Origin: an uncultured Pelagibacteraceae bacterium
GTDB lineage: Bacteria; Pseudomonadota; Alphaproteobacteria; Pelagibacterales; Pelagibacteraceae
Direction of reading: 5' to 3'
Assembly (NCBI GenBank): GCA_902632935.1
Contig: CACPEJ010000004.1
Coordinates: forward strand, 1 to 56,827
DNA length: 56,827 nt
Part shown: piece by piece, positions 17,099 to 28,529 of the stretch
Layout: the number at the start of each line of letters is the position of its first letter
Numbering within the stretch: position 1 is the stretch's first letter
The notes under the pieces: model-generated
Databases searched by the model: none
Told to the model about the DNA's origin: nothing
Seen by the model: the letters and a program-made list of their open reading frames with translations, nothing else
Translations under genes and position numbers: made by a program

Positions 17099-18006
17099 AT
17101 TATTTTATCAATCAAAAATAGAACAAAAACTAAGAATAAATACAATATGGAATATCCAAAGATAGCTTTTGCCTTCTTAGAGTCAAATCTATTTTTTTTA
17201 TAATCCAACAATTCATAACATAAAAAATTGTAATAGAAAGTTAATAGCAAAGATGGAATTAAAAATGTTAAGCCAACAAAGTTAATTAAATATGGAAAAA
17301 TAATTACCGGTATCATCAATAAAGAATAAATGAATATATTGATTTTGGTACTTTCTATTCCATTGGTTAGTGGCAACATTGGTATTTTGGCTTTTTTGTA
17401 ATCATCAGACTTGTATAAACTAAGTGCCCAAAAATGAGAGGGCGTCCAAAAAAATATTATTAAAAAAAATGTTAATGGCTCAAGCGATATAGAGCCTGTA
17501 GCAATAGTCCATCCTATTACTGGAGGAAAAGCACCGGCTGCCCCACCAATAACTATATTTTGTGGAGTTCTTCTTTTTAACCAGATTGTATAAACAAATA
17601 CATAAAACAATATTGTTAGTAATAATATTGCAGCAGAAACTCTGTTTGTAAAATAATCTAAAGCTACAACCGAAACTATTGATAATGTAACACCAAATAT
17701 CAAAGCCTGATTTCTATTGACTTTCCCTGTTGGGATTGGTCTTAAACAGGTTCTAGTCATTAAAGCATCGAGATCTGACTCGTACCACATATTTAAAGCA
17801 CCAGCTGCTCCGGCACCTAATGAAACGAGAAGAATTCCAATAATTGCATCTTTAGTTGAAACAATGTTAGGTGCTGTTAATAAACCTACGGCACAGGTAA
17901 AAATTACCAATGACATAACTCTTGGCTTCATCAATTTAAATAATTCTGAAAGATTAAATAAATCTTCTTGGCTTAAACTTCTTTTTTTTAGCCTTAAATT
18001 ATCCAT
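17095..18006 (-). CDS. ctaB: Protoheme IX farnesyltransferase CtaB (heme O synthase)
   Basis: UbiA-superfamily membrane enzyme that farnesylates heme b to heme O, precursor of the heme a used by this oxidase. 303 residues. The first Asp-rich motif is NMWYESDLDALMTRTCLRP and the second is LYKSDDYKKAKIPMLP; WTPSHFWALSLY is another family signature. It follows coxA by 23 bases. Heme A synthase (ctaA) is not in the window. Confidence 0.95.
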   Translation of the reverse strand: MDNLRLKKRSLSQEDLFNLSELFKLMKPRVMSLVIFTCAVGLLTAPNIVSTKDAIIGILLVSLGAGAAGALNMWYESDLDALMTRTCLRPIPTGKVNRNQALIFGVTLSIVSVVALDYFTNRVSAAILLLTILFYVFVYTIWLKRRTPQNIVIGGAAGAFPPVIGWTIATGSISLEPLTFFLIIFFWTPSHFWALSLYKSDDYKKAKIPMLPLTNGIESTKINIFIYSLLMIPVIIFPYLINFVGLTFLIPSLLLTFYYNFLCYELLDYKKNRFDSKKAKAIFGYSILYLFLVFVLFLIDKII

Positions 18007-18029
18007 CGGTTCTTAATGCTCTTATTTTA

Positions 18030-19664
<1,635 letters not shown>

Positions 19665-20477
19665 TTATTTACTCGCTAATTTAAGTTTATCATTTTCTAA
19701 TTCTTCTTTTGCAAATTTAACGCGCGCCTCAGATAACCATTCTTGATATTCATCTTCACTAACTACTTTTACTGCAATAGGCATAAATGCGTGTTTTATA
19801 CCACAAAGTTCTGAACATTGACCATAATAAGTACCAACTTTTTCAGCCTTAAACCACGTTTCATTAATTCTTCCAGGTACGGCATCCCTTTTTACTCCAA
19901 ATGAAGGTAGGGCCCATGCATGTAAAACATCATTTGCTGTGATTAAAACTTTTACTACTTTACCGACTGGAACTACAACTTCATTATCAACAGCCAACAA
20001 TCTTGGTTGATTTGCTTTTAGATCTTTTTCCTCAATCATGTAGGAGTCAAATTCCAAATTTTCGTCTGGATATTCGTAACCCCAATACCATTGATAGCCT
20101 ATTGCTTTAATTGTTAAATCTGCTTTCGGAATCGTGTCTTGCTTATATAAAATTTTAAATGATGGAACCGCCATCACAATTAAAATTAAGCAAGGAATTA
20201 AAGTCCATAAAACTTCAACTGTTACATTGTGTGTTCTCGTAGAAGGGTTAGGATTTGCTGAAGCTCTAAATCTTACACAAGCATAAAGCATCAAAAATAA
20301 AACAAATACACTTATAGCTATTATAATCGGTAATAACAAATTATCGTGAAAGGCCACAATGTCTCTCATCGACTCTGATGCCGCTTTTTGGAAACCTAAT
20401 TGCCAATCAACAGGTTGGTTTGCAAAAGCATTTTGAGAGATAAAAATACTTGAAAATATAAATAAAAATTTTTTCAT
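19665..20477 (-). CDS. ctaC: Cytochrome c oxidase subunit II
   Basis: Carries the CuA centre that accepts electrons from cytochrome c. 270 residues: cleavable signal peptide (MKKFLFIFSSIFISQNAFA), two transmembrane helices (about residues 45-115), then the periplasmic cupredoxin domain. CuA ligands are in YYGQCSELCGIKHAFMPI plus the His in VLHAWALPSFG. It is probably the first gene of the cox operon, as 60 bases separate it from rsmE. Confidence 0.97.
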   Translation of the reverse strand: MKKFLFIFSSIFISQNAFANQPVDWQLGFQKAASESMRDIVAFHDNLLLPIIIAISVFVLFLMLYACVRFRASANPNPSTRTHNVTVEVLWTLIPCLILIVMAVPSFKILYKQDTIPKADLTIKAIGYQWYWGYEYPDENLEFDSYMIEEKDLKANQPRLLAVDNEVVVPVGKVVKVLITANDVLHAWALPSFGVKRDAVPGRINETWFKAEKVGTYYGQCSELCGIKHAFMPIAVKVVSEDEYQEWLSEARVKFAKEELENDKLKLASK

Positions 20478-20537
20478 TTTTACTAGCTATATAAAGCCCT
20501 TTTGTAAAAATTACACTTTAGTTTTCGCGACAATTTA

Positions 20538-21239
20538 TCAATTAATCACATAATTTATGATCGAAATTGCAGATATCACCGCAGTTTCTGATCTCAAAAT
20601 ATTATCATTAATTTTTAGTGCCTGTACCCCTTTAAAAGAGAGAATCTCCTGCCTTTCATGTTCTGAAAAATCTCCTTCAGGACCTATAATAATACAAATA
20701 GGTTCATCTGAAAACTTTGTTTTTTCAATTTTTTTATTTTCTGAATTTAAATCGGTGAAAATTAAATTCATTAAATTAGAGTTTAGAAAACTTTTTAAAT
20801 TTTGTGATTGCTCAATGGCCGGGACACTAATCCGATTTGATTGTTCACATGCTTCTATTACTATTTTTTCTAATCGGTCTTTATTAATTTTTCTTACAAT
20901 TGTTCGATCAAAAATTATTGGTATGAATTTTGAAATACCTAATTCAGTTGCTTTTTGAATCATAAAGTTTTGATAATTTGATTTAATAGGAGAAAAAGCT
21001 AACCATAATTCTTTTTTATTTTCTTTTTGTCTTAGCTGTTTGGTTGATTTAAATTCAACAAAATCTTTTGTAATATTAAGAATTTTTGCTTCCCACTCAC
21101 CAGTTTTATTAAATATAGAAAAAATATCATTTTTTTTTAATCTCATTACTTTAGTCAAATAATGAGATTGGGATTTGTCTAATTTATCAATCATATTTTT
21201 TGATAATGTATTCGAAAAAAATAATCTAATATTACTCAT
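20538..21239 (-). CDS. rsmE: 16S rRNA m3U1498 methyltransferase RsmE
   Basis: SPOUT-class methyltransferase for the decoding region of 16S rRNA. 233 residues. The N-terminal PUA-like part has SQSHYLTKVMRLKKND; the C-terminal knot has EACEQSNRISVP, ICIIIGPEGDFSEHE and KINDNILRSETAVISA, the SAM-binding trefoil knot of the family. The gene is divergent from the haloacid dehalogenase-like gene, with only 17 bases between starts. Confidence 0.94.
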   Translation of the reverse strand: MSNIRLFFSNTLSKNMIDKLDKSQSHYLTKVMRLKKNDIFSIFNKTGEWEAKILNITKDFVEFKSTKQLRQKENKKELWLAFSPIKSNYQNFMIQKATELGISKFIPIIFDRTIVRKINKDRLEKIVIEACEQSNRISVPAIEQSQNLKSFLNSNLMNLIFTDLNSENKKIEKTKFSDEPICIIIGPEGDFSEHERQEILSFKGVQALKINDNILRSETAVISAISIINYVIN

Positions 21240-21256
21240 ATATGTTAAATTAATTT

Positions 21257-21919
21257 ATGAAAAATATTAAAGCAATAATTTTTGATGCGTATGGAACATT
21301 GTTTGATGTCAATTCAGCTGCAGAAAAATGCAAAGATAAAATTGGAGATAAATGGGAGAGATTTGCAAATTTTTGGAGGACTACTCAATTAGAATATACT
21401 TGGCTTAGAAGTTTAATGGATAAACACAAAGATTTTTGGCAAGTTACAGAAGATAGTTTAGATAAATCAATTAAAGCTTTTGATATTGATCCATCAATGA
21501 GAAATGAACTATTGAATTTATATAAAGGGCTATCACCTTTTGAAGAGGTTCCAGAAACTTTGAAAACTCTCAAAGAAAAAAAATTTAAATTAGCTATTTT
21601 ATCAAATGGCACTCCATCACTACTGGATGAATTAGTAAAAAGTAATCATTTGGATAATTTATTTGATGATATATTTTCCATTGAACAAGTTGGTATATAT
21701 AAACCAAGTTATAGAGTTTATGATATGCCTATAAAAAAATATGATATAAATAAAAGTGAAGTTGCATTTTTAAGTGCCAATACTTGGGATGTTTCAGGTG
21801 GTGGAAATTATGGGTACCAATCTATTTGGGTAAATCGAAATAATAACATTTTTGATAACTTAGATTTTAAACCAAAATATGAAATTGCAGATCTTAATAA
21901 ATTAACTAAATTAGTTTAA
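21257..21919 (+). CDS. Haloacid dehalogenase type II (L-2-haloacid dehalogenase-like HAD hydrolase)
   Basis: 220-residue HAD-fold hydrolase. The nucleophile Asp is in FDAYGTLFDVNSAAEKC, the second motif is LAILSNGTPSLLDELV, the Lys is in KPSYRVYDM and the type II signature is LSANTWDVSGGGNYGYQSIW, ending WVNR. These features favour an L-2-haloacid dehalogenase (C-Cl hydrolysis) over a phosphatase, but actual substrate is not proven. No operon partner is obvious: rsmE diverges and DoxX follows after 97 bases in which I see no gene. Confidence 0.88.
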   Translation: MKNIKAIIFDAYGTLFDVNSAAEKCKDKIGDKWERFANFWRTTQLEYTWLRSLMDKHKDFWQVTEDSLDKSIKAFDIDPSMRNELLNLYKGLSPFEEVPETLKTLKEKKFKLAILSNGTPSLLDELVKSNHLDNLFDDIFSIEQVGIYKPSYRVYDMPIKKYDINKSEVAFLSANTWDVSGGGNYGYQSIWVNRNNNIFDNLDFKPKYEIADLNKLTKLV

Positions 21920-22016
21920 TATTTAAACAACTGGGATTTTAGGTGACAAAATATTTTTTTTTGTACTTGCAAACAAGGGTCTAATCAGCCATTGTGATTA
22001 CAAAGATTAATATAAC

Positions 22017-22385
22017 ATGACTAAAGTATTAGATTTATTTGGAAGAGTTTTAATATCAGCATTATTTTTTTTAAATGGAATTTTTAAAATTAATAATTAT
22101 GAGGGAACCATAGGTTGGATGGAAAGTTTTGGTTTGCCAGGTATTTTAATTATACCTGCAATTGCTCTTGAAATAATTGGACCAATACTAATTGTAATTG
22201 GATATCAAACTAGAATTGCTGCAGCAGCATTAAGCTTATTTTGTTTTGCAACAGCTATCATTTTTCACAATGATTTTGCTGATCAAGTACAGCTTACTGC
22301 TTTTCTTAAAAATATTGCTTTAGCTGGTGGCTTTTTATTTTTAGTGGTTAATGGTGCTAAAGGTTTTTGTTTAGATAAAAAGTGA
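22017..22385 (+). CDS. DoxX family membrane protein
   Basis: 122-residue, four-helix membrane protein with the DoxX signature LFGRVLISALFFLNGIFKI at the N-terminus, a Gly/Pro-rich loop (ESFGLPGILIIPAIALEI) and DQVQLTAFLKNIALAGGFL near the end. Members appear with pirin and quinone reductases in oxidative-stress and electron-transfer contexts, as here (pirin follows by 36 bases). Precise function unknown. Confidence 0.85.
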   Translation: MTKVLDLFGRVLISALFFLNGIFKINNYEGTIGWMESFGLPGILIIPAIALEIIGPILIVIGYQTRIAAAALSLFCFATAIIFHNDFADQVQLTAFLKNIALAGGFLFLVVNGAKGFCLDKK

Positions 22386-22421
22386 CCTTGAAATTACATA
22401 TTAATTCATTAATAAAAACGA

Positions 22422-23258
22422 ATGAAAAATATTGAAGTAAAACAAATTATTGATCCAATCCCAGCTTCAGATGGAGCTGGAGTAAAATTAAAAAGAAGTA
22501 TTGGAGTTGAACCCAATTACTTCGATCCTTTTTTGATGTTAGATGAGTTCGGATCTGAAAATAGTGATGATTATGTAGCTGGTTTTCCCCCGCACCCGCA
22601 CCGAGGAATTGAAACTGTCACTTACATGCTTGCTGGTGATTTTGAACATAAGGATAGTACAGGCGGTGAAGGTAAAATGACTGCTGGCGATGTCCAATGG
22701 ATGAAAACTGGAAGTGGTATTATCCACTCAGAGATGCCTGCAATGAAAGAGGGGAAGCTCCATGGATTTCAATTGTGGATTAATATGCCTGCAAAATTAA
22801 AAATGAGCAAACCTGAGTATATTTATATTGATGCAGATAAAATGAGTGTACATAAAGATAATGATAAAAAAGTAAAAGTTATAGCTGGTAAGTTTGAAAA
22901 AGCAGAGGGTCCAGTCAAAGGTCACAATGTTGAGCCAGTTTATTTTGATGTCGAACTAAACAAAGATAAGAATTTTAATTATCTTCTCCCATCTACACAT
23001 AATAGTTTTATTTATTTAATAGATGGCGAAATAAAGATTGGTGAGCAAAAACATGAAAATGTTAAAGATAGCACTTTAATATTACTCAAGAGAGGTGAAA
23101 ATTTGCAGGTAAAAGCAAAATCAAAAGCTAAATTTTTAGTTATTTCTGGAAAACCAATAAATGAAGAAATTGCAAGAGGTGGTCCTTTTGTAATGAATAC
23201 TAAAGCAGAAATATTACAAGCTGTTCAAGATTATCATAACGGCACTTTTGTAAAATAA
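22422..23258 (+). CDS. Pirin family cupin protein
   Basis: 278 residues, double cupin. The metal-binding N-terminal cupin motif is FPPHPHRGIETVTYMLAG, with DVQWMKTGSGIIHSEMP completing the His/Glu ligand set; the C-terminal half contains HNSFIYLIDGEIKIGE and a RGGPFVMNT signature close to the end. Some bacterial pirins have quercetinase activity or act as redox sensors. It is one step of a DoxX-pirin-quinone reductase run on the plus strand (three bases to the next gene). Confidence 0.92.
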   Translation: MKNIEVKQIIDPIPASDGAGVKLKRSIGVEPNYFDPFLMLDEFGSENSDDYVAGFPPHPHRGIETVTYMLAGDFEHKDSTGGEGKMTAGDVQWMKTGSGIIHSEMPAMKEGKLHGFQLWINMPAKLKMSKPEYIYIDADKMSVHKDNDKKVKVIAGKFEKAEGPVKGHNVEPVYFDVELNKDKNFNYLLPSTHNSFIYLIDGEIKIGEQKHENVKDSTLILLKRGENLQVKAKSKAKFLVISGKPINEEIARGGPFVMNTKAEILQAVQDYHNGTFVK

Positions 23259-23261
23259 AAA

Positions 23262-24233
23262 ATGAAATCGATACAAATAGAGAAATTTGGTGGACCAGAG
23301 GTTTTGGTTATTAAAGATATGGACATCGGAAAACCAGGTCCAAAAGAAGTCTTAATTAAAAACAAATCAATAGGTCTTAATTTCATTGACGTGTATCACA
23401 GGACAGGTCTTTACCCTATTCCATTACCAAGTGGTATTGGCCTTGAAGCAAGTGGCGTTATTGAAGAAATAGGATCTGAAGTAGAATTATTTAAAGTTGG
23501 TGATAGAGTTACTCATGCATCAATGCCAATTGGAGCGTATTCAGAAAAACAAATTATGCCTGAAGAAAAATTAATTTCTGTTCCAGATGGTATTTCTTAT
23601 GAGGTGGCATCTTGTATAACTCTAAAAGGTATTACTGCAGAATATTTATTGCACAGAGCTTACCCATTAAAAAAGGGTGATAAAGTGCTTTATCATGCTG
23701 CTGCTGGAGCTCTAGGTCAAATCTTATGTCTTTGGGCTAACTCTTTAGGTGCAGAAGTAATCGGAACAGTTGGTTCAAAAGCTAAGGAGGAAATTGCTAA
23801 AAAAAATGGCTGTCACCATGTAATTAATTATTCTGAAAAAAATTTCTCAGAAGAAGTTGAAAAAATTGTAGGAAAAAATGGTATTGATGTTGTTTATGAT
23901 GGTGTTGGAATAAAAACATTTAAAGGTTCAATTGAAACATTAAAAATAAGAGGAATGATGGTAGCATTTGGAAATGCATCTGGGTACGTTGATACTATTG
24001 ATGTAAAAAAAGATATTAATGCTAAAGGGTTATTTTTTACTCGGCCATCCATTGCACATTATACGATCAAAAGAGAAGAGTTAGTTGAGTCAGCAAAAAA
24101 GGTTTTTGACGCCATTTTATCTAATAAGTTTAAAGTAGAAATTTCAAAAAAATATTCTTTGAAAGATGCTGCTCAAGCTCACAAGGATTTAGAGGCTAGA
24201 TTGTTAACCGGTCCAGCGGTAATTATTCCTTAA
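23262..24233 (+). CDS. qor: NADPH:quinone reductase (zeta-crystallin-like, MDR superfamily)
   Basis: 323-residue zinc-free medium-chain reductase. The N-terminal catalytic part has IGLNFIDVYHRTGLYPIPLP, the coenzyme domain has VLYHAAAGALGQILCLWAN (AAxGxxG NADP-binding pattern), and the end is DLEARLLTGPAVIIP, all typical of quinone oxidoreductase. No zinc-ligand Cys/His set is seen. Together with pirin and DoxX this suggests a redox or detoxification unit. Its 3' end overlaps the convergent DUF2721 gene by 11 bases. Confidence 0.92.
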   Translation: MKSIQIEKFGGPEVLVIKDMDIGKPGPKEVLIKNKSIGLNFIDVYHRTGLYPIPLPSGIGLEASGVIEEIGSEVELFKVGDRVTHASMPIGAYSEKQIMPEEKLISVPDGISYEVASCITLKGITAEYLLHRAYPLKKGDKVLYHAAAGALGQILCLWANSLGAEVIGTVGSKAKEEIAKKNGCHHVINYSEKNFSEEVEKIVGKNGIDVVYDGVGIKTFKGSIETLKIRGMMVAFGNASGYVDTIDVKKDINAKGLFFTRPSIAHYTIKREELVESAKKVFDAILSNKFKVEISKKYSLKDAAQAHKDLEARLLTGPAVIIP

Positions 24234-24630
24234 ATTGAATATCCATATCGGACAGGTGAAGTCGAAGCGCTTTAGTTGAGATCTGAATTTCAATAATAAA
24301 AAATATGATTGAGATCATCATCGATAAACAACAAGATCCAAAAATTATTCTAGCAATAAAAAGTTCTTGTAAATAAAGACCAAAAACAGTGAGCATATTG
24401 AACAAAAATCCAAAAGCAGCAAATAAAATACTTAATTTTAAAACACCTATTCTTTTCTCTAAATTTATCAATTGGTCTTTCCATTCAGGTGGGGTATGTT
24501 TTTCAAATACATACTCATCGTGTATTTTTCTAATTAAAGAACTCAAAGTATGAAACCTATTAGAATATACTCCCATTATCAGTGGGATTGCTGGAAACAT
24601 TAATGCGGTAACTGTGTAATCTATATTCAT
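24223..24630 (-). CDS. DUF2721 family membrane protein
   Basis: 135 residues from the ATG at 24630 (an upstream ATG at 24651 would add MIIKLIR). The N-terminus ALMFPAIPLIMGVYSNRFHTL is the DUF2721 pattern, followed by a cytoplasmic charged stretch containing LEKRIGVLKLSILFAAFGF and two further hydrophobic helices. Function of the family is not known. Divergent from ubiA. Confidence 0.8.
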   Translation of the reverse strand: MNIDYTVTALMFPAIPLIMGVYSNRFHTLSSLIRKIHDEYVFEKHTPPEWKDQLINLEKRIGVLKLSILFAAFGFLFNMLTVFGLYLQELFIARIIFGSCCLSMMISIIFFIIEIQISTKALRLHLSDMDIQFKE

Positions 24631-24682
24631 ACGAATCAATTTGATTATCAATCTTGGCTTTGTTATTTACAAGTAAAATTTT

Positions 24683-25549
24683 ATGAACCAATTAAACTTA
24701 TTTATTGAACTAACTAGGCTTAAAAAACCAATTGGTTACATGTTACTATTTTGGCCTTGTCTATGGGGCTTAACACTTGTTTATGATTTCTCACAAAATA
24801 AAAATATTTATTTTTACTACTTAATTTTATTTTTTCTTGGCGCAGTATTGATGAGATCTGCAGGGTGTATTGTAAATGATGTATTGGATAGAAAATTTGA
24901 TAAATTAGTTGTTAGGACAAAGGATAGGCCCATAGCATCAGGAAAAATTTCCATAAAATTAAGTTTATTTTATGCATCTATACTATGCTTGTTAGCATTT
25001 ATTGTTTTAATAAACTTTAACCTTTTTACAATCTTATTAGCATTAGCCTCAATGCCATTAGCTTTTACTTATCCGTTGATGAAAAGGTATACTTATTGGC
25101 CACAACTATTTCTAGGAGTAACATTTAACTATGGCCTAGTACTTGCTTGGACGTCAATTTCAGGAAGTTTGAATCTTATTCCATTAATATTTTATATAGG
25201 AGCCATATTTTGGACACTAGGATACGACACAATTTATGGATACCAAGATATAAAAGATGATGAAATAATAGGACTAAAATCAACGTCAATTAAATTTAAA
25301 GGAACTGCAAAAATATTTTTAATTATATGTTACTCTATTTTATTATTTTCTTTTGTAGTAGGAGGCTACCTAATGGATTTTAGTTTATATTATTTTTTAT
25401 TTTTGCTAATTCCATTTACGCAATTATTTTTATACCAAATAAAGACTTTTGATATAAATGCTCCAAACATATGTTTAAAAGTTTTCAAAAGTAACAATTT
25501 TTTTGGACTTTTAGTTTTAATGAATATTTTGATAGGAAAAGTCTCATAA
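24683..25549 (+). CDS. ubiA: 4-hydroxybenzoate polyprenyltransferase UbiA
   Basis: Membrane prenyltransferase attaching the polyprenyl tail in ubiquinone biosynthesis. 288 residues. RLKKPIGYMLLFWPCLWGL opens the protein; the two Asp-rich motifs are NDVLDRKFDKLVVRTKDRP and DTIYGYQDIKDDEIIG. It overlaps the msbA start by one base. The isoprenoid chain ties it loosely to ispH in the same window. Confidence 0.95.
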   Translation: MNQLNLFIELTRLKKPIGYMLLFWPCLWGLTLVYDFSQNKNIYFYYLILFFLGAVLMRSAGCIVNDVLDRKFDKLVVRTKDRPIASGKISIKLSLFYASILCLLAFIVLINFNLFTILLALASMPLAFTYPLMKRYTYWPQLFLGVTFNYGLVLAWTSISGSLNLIPLIFYIGAIFWTLGYDTIYGYQDIKDDEIIGLKSTSIKFKGTAKIFLIICYSILLFSFVVGGYLMDFSLYYFLFLLIPFTQLFLYQIKTFDINAPNICLKVFKSNNFFGLLVLMNILIGKVS

Positions 25550-27285
25550 TGGAAAAATCAGCAACATTAAAAAGACTATTTAATGAGTATACAAAGAAAT
25601 ATATCAAAAAAATTGTGATAGCGGTATTTTTTTCACTTTTAGTCGCTGGAAGTACTTCATCAATTGCTTGGCTACTAGATCCAGCAATTGATAAAATTTT
25701 TATACAAAAAGATCAATCATTACTAATAATTATACCATTCCTAATAATCATTGCTTTTACAACTAAGGGAGTTTCTCTTTATTTAGCAAAAGTAATCATG
25801 ATCAACGTTGGGGAAGACATAAAAAAGAAACTTCAATTCGATATGTTGAATACACTAATAAGTGCTGACACTCAATCTATAGATGAAAAGCATACAGGAA
25901 AATTTATTTCAAATCTTACTTATGATGTAATGCATATTACAAATCTTCTCAGTCATGGTATCTTGAACCTTTTTAAAGATAGTTTAACACTCATTGGACT
26001 GCTTAGTGTAATGTTTTTACAAAATTGGAAACTTTCATTAATCGCAATTATTTTAATTCCAATAGCAAGTACTGCAGCAAGAAGTTTGGGCAAAAGAATG
26101 GGTAAAGTAACAACTGAAGCTCAAGAAAAATCTAGTTTTTTAACTAAGTATTTAGTTGAATTATTTAAAAACCACAGACTCACAAAAATTTTTCAGAAAG
26201 AAAAGTATGAGTCAAATAGAGCAGACGACTATTTAAATCAACTTAAAGAAAAAAATAAAAAAATTGGGCATGTGATAGTCAGAATTTCACCAATAATGGA
26301 AGTGTTAACTGGAGTAATGATTGCTATTCTGATTTTTTATTCAGGAAAATTAATTGCCGTAGGAGAGTTAAGTGTAAATAATTTTTTTTCATTTCTTGCA
26401 GCGATGATGTTGGCTTATCAACCAGTGAGGTCTTTATCAACATTAAATGTAATTCTTAATCAAGGTCTTTCAGCAGCCTCAAGAATTTTATCTGTAATTG
26501 ACACTAAAAAATTAATAAAAAATCCAGAAAATGCAAAAGAAATTAATGTAGAAAAAGCGAATATCAAATTTAAAGATGTGATGTTTAGCTATAATAAATC
26601 TGATGGTGAGGTTCTTAAAAATATAAATCTTGAATTTGAAGGAGGCCAAATGACTTCTTTGGTTGGACACAGTGGTTCAGGTAAATCAACCATTTTAAAT
26701 TTAATACCTAGATTTTATGATTGCGGATCGGGTGATATTTCTGTAGATAACCAATCTATATATAGCGTCACTTTACATTCTTTGAGAAAAAATATTTCTC
26801 TTGTCAGTCAAGAGACAACTCTTTTTGATGACACAATTAAAAATAACATAAAATATGCAAATTTAGATGCAAGTGATGAGGAAATATTTAGAGCAGCAAA
26901 ATTATCTCATTGTGATGAATTTATAAATAATCTTCCGGAAAAATATGAAACCTTGATTGGTGAGGATGGTGTAAGATTATCTGGAGGTGAAAAACAAAGA
27001 ATTTCAATAGCTAGAGCTATGTTAAAAAAAAGCTCTATTATTCTATTGGATGAAGCTACATCTTCTTTAGATTCTGAAACAGAAACAAAAATACAAGATG
27101 CATTAAAAATTTTAACGAAAGATAGAACTACTATTGTCATTGCCCATAGACTTTCGACTATCTTAAATTCAAACAAAATATATGTAATAGACTCTGGAAA
27201 AATTATTGATAATGGTAAACATGAAGATTTATTGATTAATTCAAAAATTTATAAAAATTTTCATGACAAACAATTTCAGAGGTAA
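25549..27285 (+). CDS. msbA: Lipid A export permease/ATP-binding protein MsbA
   Basis: ABC exporter that flips lipid A-core across the inner membrane. 578 residues: six-helix membrane domain in the first 320 or so, then the nucleotide-binding domain with Walker A LVGHSGSGKSTI, signature RLSGGEKQRISIARA, Walker B SIILLDEATSSLDSE and the H-loop IVIAHRLST. It is one base overlapped with both ubiA and waaA, and being followed by waaA, lpxK and an lpxL-like gene supports the MsbA assignment over a general multidrug exporter. Confidence 0.9.
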   Translation: MEKSATLKRLFNEYTKKYIKKIVIAVFFSLLVAGSTSSIAWLLDPAIDKIFIQKDQSLLIIIPFLIIIAFTTKGVSLYLAKVIMINVGEDIKKKLQFDMLNTLISADTQSIDEKHTGKFISNLTYDVMHITNLLSHGILNLFKDSLTLIGLLSVMFLQNWKLSLIAIILIPIASTAARSLGKRMGKVTTEAQEKSSFLTKYLVELFKNHRLTKIFQKEKYESNRADDYLNQLKEKNKKIGHVIVRISPIMEVLTGVMIAILIFYSGKLIAVGELSVNNFFSFLAAMMLAYQPVRSLSTLNVILNQGLSAASRILSVIDTKKLIKNPENAKEINVEKANIKFKDVMFSYNKSDGEVLKNINLEFEGGQMTSLVGHSGSGKSTILNLIPRFYDCGSGDISVDNQSIYSVTLHSLRKNISLVSQETTLFDDTIKNNIKYANLDASDEEIFRAAKLSHCDEFINNLPEKYETLIGEDGVRLSGGEKQRISIARAMLKKSSIILLDEATSSLDSETETKIQDALKILTKDRTTIVIAHRLSTILNSNKIYVIDSGKIIDNGKHEDLLINSKIYKNFHDKQFQR

Positions 27286-28529
27286 TGATTTTTTTTATTT
27301 ACCAATTTTTACTTTCAATCATATTATTTTTTTCCCCATTCATAATTATCTTTAGAATTTTAAAGAGTAAGGAAGATAAATATAGATTTAAAGAAAAATT
27401 TTGTTTTATAACAAAAAAAAGAGGGCCAGGAAAACTTATCTGGTTTCATGGATCTAGTGTCGGTGAAATATTAAGTGCTATCCCAATAATAAAAAAGTAT
27501 GACAATGACAAATCTATAAATAGAATATTAATAACATCAAGTACATTAAGCTCATCAAAAATATTAGAAAAAATCAAATTCAAAAGAACTATTCACCAAT
27601 TTTATCCTATTGATCACATATTATTTTCAAAAAAATTTTTGGATCATTGGAAACCAGATATAGCAATTTTTTTAGAGTCAGAAATCTGGCCGAGTATGTT
27701 TCGATCTATCAAAAAAAGAGGTGTCCATTTAATTCTGCTAAATGCTAGAATTACTAAAAAATCTTATCAGCGTTGGTCAATGATTAAGGAATTTTCTCAC
27801 TCAACTTTTAGTTTAATAGATAAAGCCTACTCTCAAAACACTGAGACAAATTATTTTTTGAAAAAATTAAAAGTAAAAAAAATAACTTCTAGTGGAAATT
27901 TAAAATTTATCGAACATGACAATTTTAAAACTAATCAAGCAGATAAGAAATTATTTTCGCAATTTAGAAAATATAAAACTTTTGTGGCAGCAAGTACACA
28001 TAACACCGAGGAATTATTTGCAGCAAAAACACACATTTTATTAAAAAAAAAAATAAAGAATATTATTACAATTATAATACCAAGACATATTAATCGTGTT
28101 GACCAAATTATTTCACAAATTAATGAACTTGGGTTAAATGTAATATCTCGTAGATCAAATAAAAAAAAATTAGATAATATTGATATTTACTTAGTTGATA
28201 CCTTTGGAGAATCAAAAAAATTTTACAAATTTGCAACTACAGTTTTTTTAGGTGGGTCAATTATTGAAAGAGGTGGGCAAAATCCGTTGGAACCTGCTCG
28301 ATTCGGTGCAAAAATATTACACGGACCCAATATTGATAATTTTAGAGATGTTTACAAATATTTAAATCAATTAAAAATATCATCCTCAATCAACTCTCCC
28401 CAACAATGTGCTAATTCAATAATTTTTAAAAAAAACATGAAAAAAGTAAAAAAAATGAAATATCTTGGTACAACAATACTTAAAAAAACCTTAAATGAGT
28501 TAGATAAATCAATTCATAATGAAATTTAA
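27285..28529 (+). CDS. waaA: 3-deoxy-D-manno-octulosonic acid transferase WaaA (KdtA)
   Basis: Adds Kdo to the lipid A precursor at the cytoplasmic face. 414 residues: N-terminal membrane anchor, then a GT-B fold with the family's GKLIWFHGSSVGEILSAIP, FLESEIWPSMFRSIKKRG and the C-terminal GGSIIERGGQNPLEPARFG, where the Glu-Pro-Ala is typical of KdtA. It overlaps lpxK by 11 bases. Organised with msbA and lpxK as an LPS block. Confidence 0.93.
   Translation: MIFFIYQFLLSIILFFSPFIIIFRILKSKEDKYRFKEKFCFITKKRGPGKLIWFHGSSVGEILSAIPIIKKYDNDKSINRILITSSTLSSSKILEKIKFKRTIHQFYPIDHILFSKKFLDHWKPDIAIFLESEIWPSMFRSIKKRGVHLILLNARITKKSYQRWSMIKEFSHSTFSLIDKAYSQNTETNYFLKKLKVKKITSSGNLKFIEHDNFKTNQADKKLFSQFRKYKTFVAASTHNTEELFAAKTHILLKKKIKNIITIIIPRHINRVDQIISQINELGLNVISRRSNKKKLDNIDIYLVDTFGESKKFYKFATTVFLGGSIIERGGQNPLEPARFGAKILHGPNIDNFRDVYKYLNQLKISSSINSPQQCANSIIFKKNMKKVKKMKYLGTTILKKTLNELDKSIHNEI

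Noticed and set aside
21920..22016. Possible riboswitch or regulatory leader before the DoxX gene
   Set aside because: Only weak inverted repeats (CTTG-CAAA-CAAG; AATC/GATT) are visible and no known riboswitch core could be matched.
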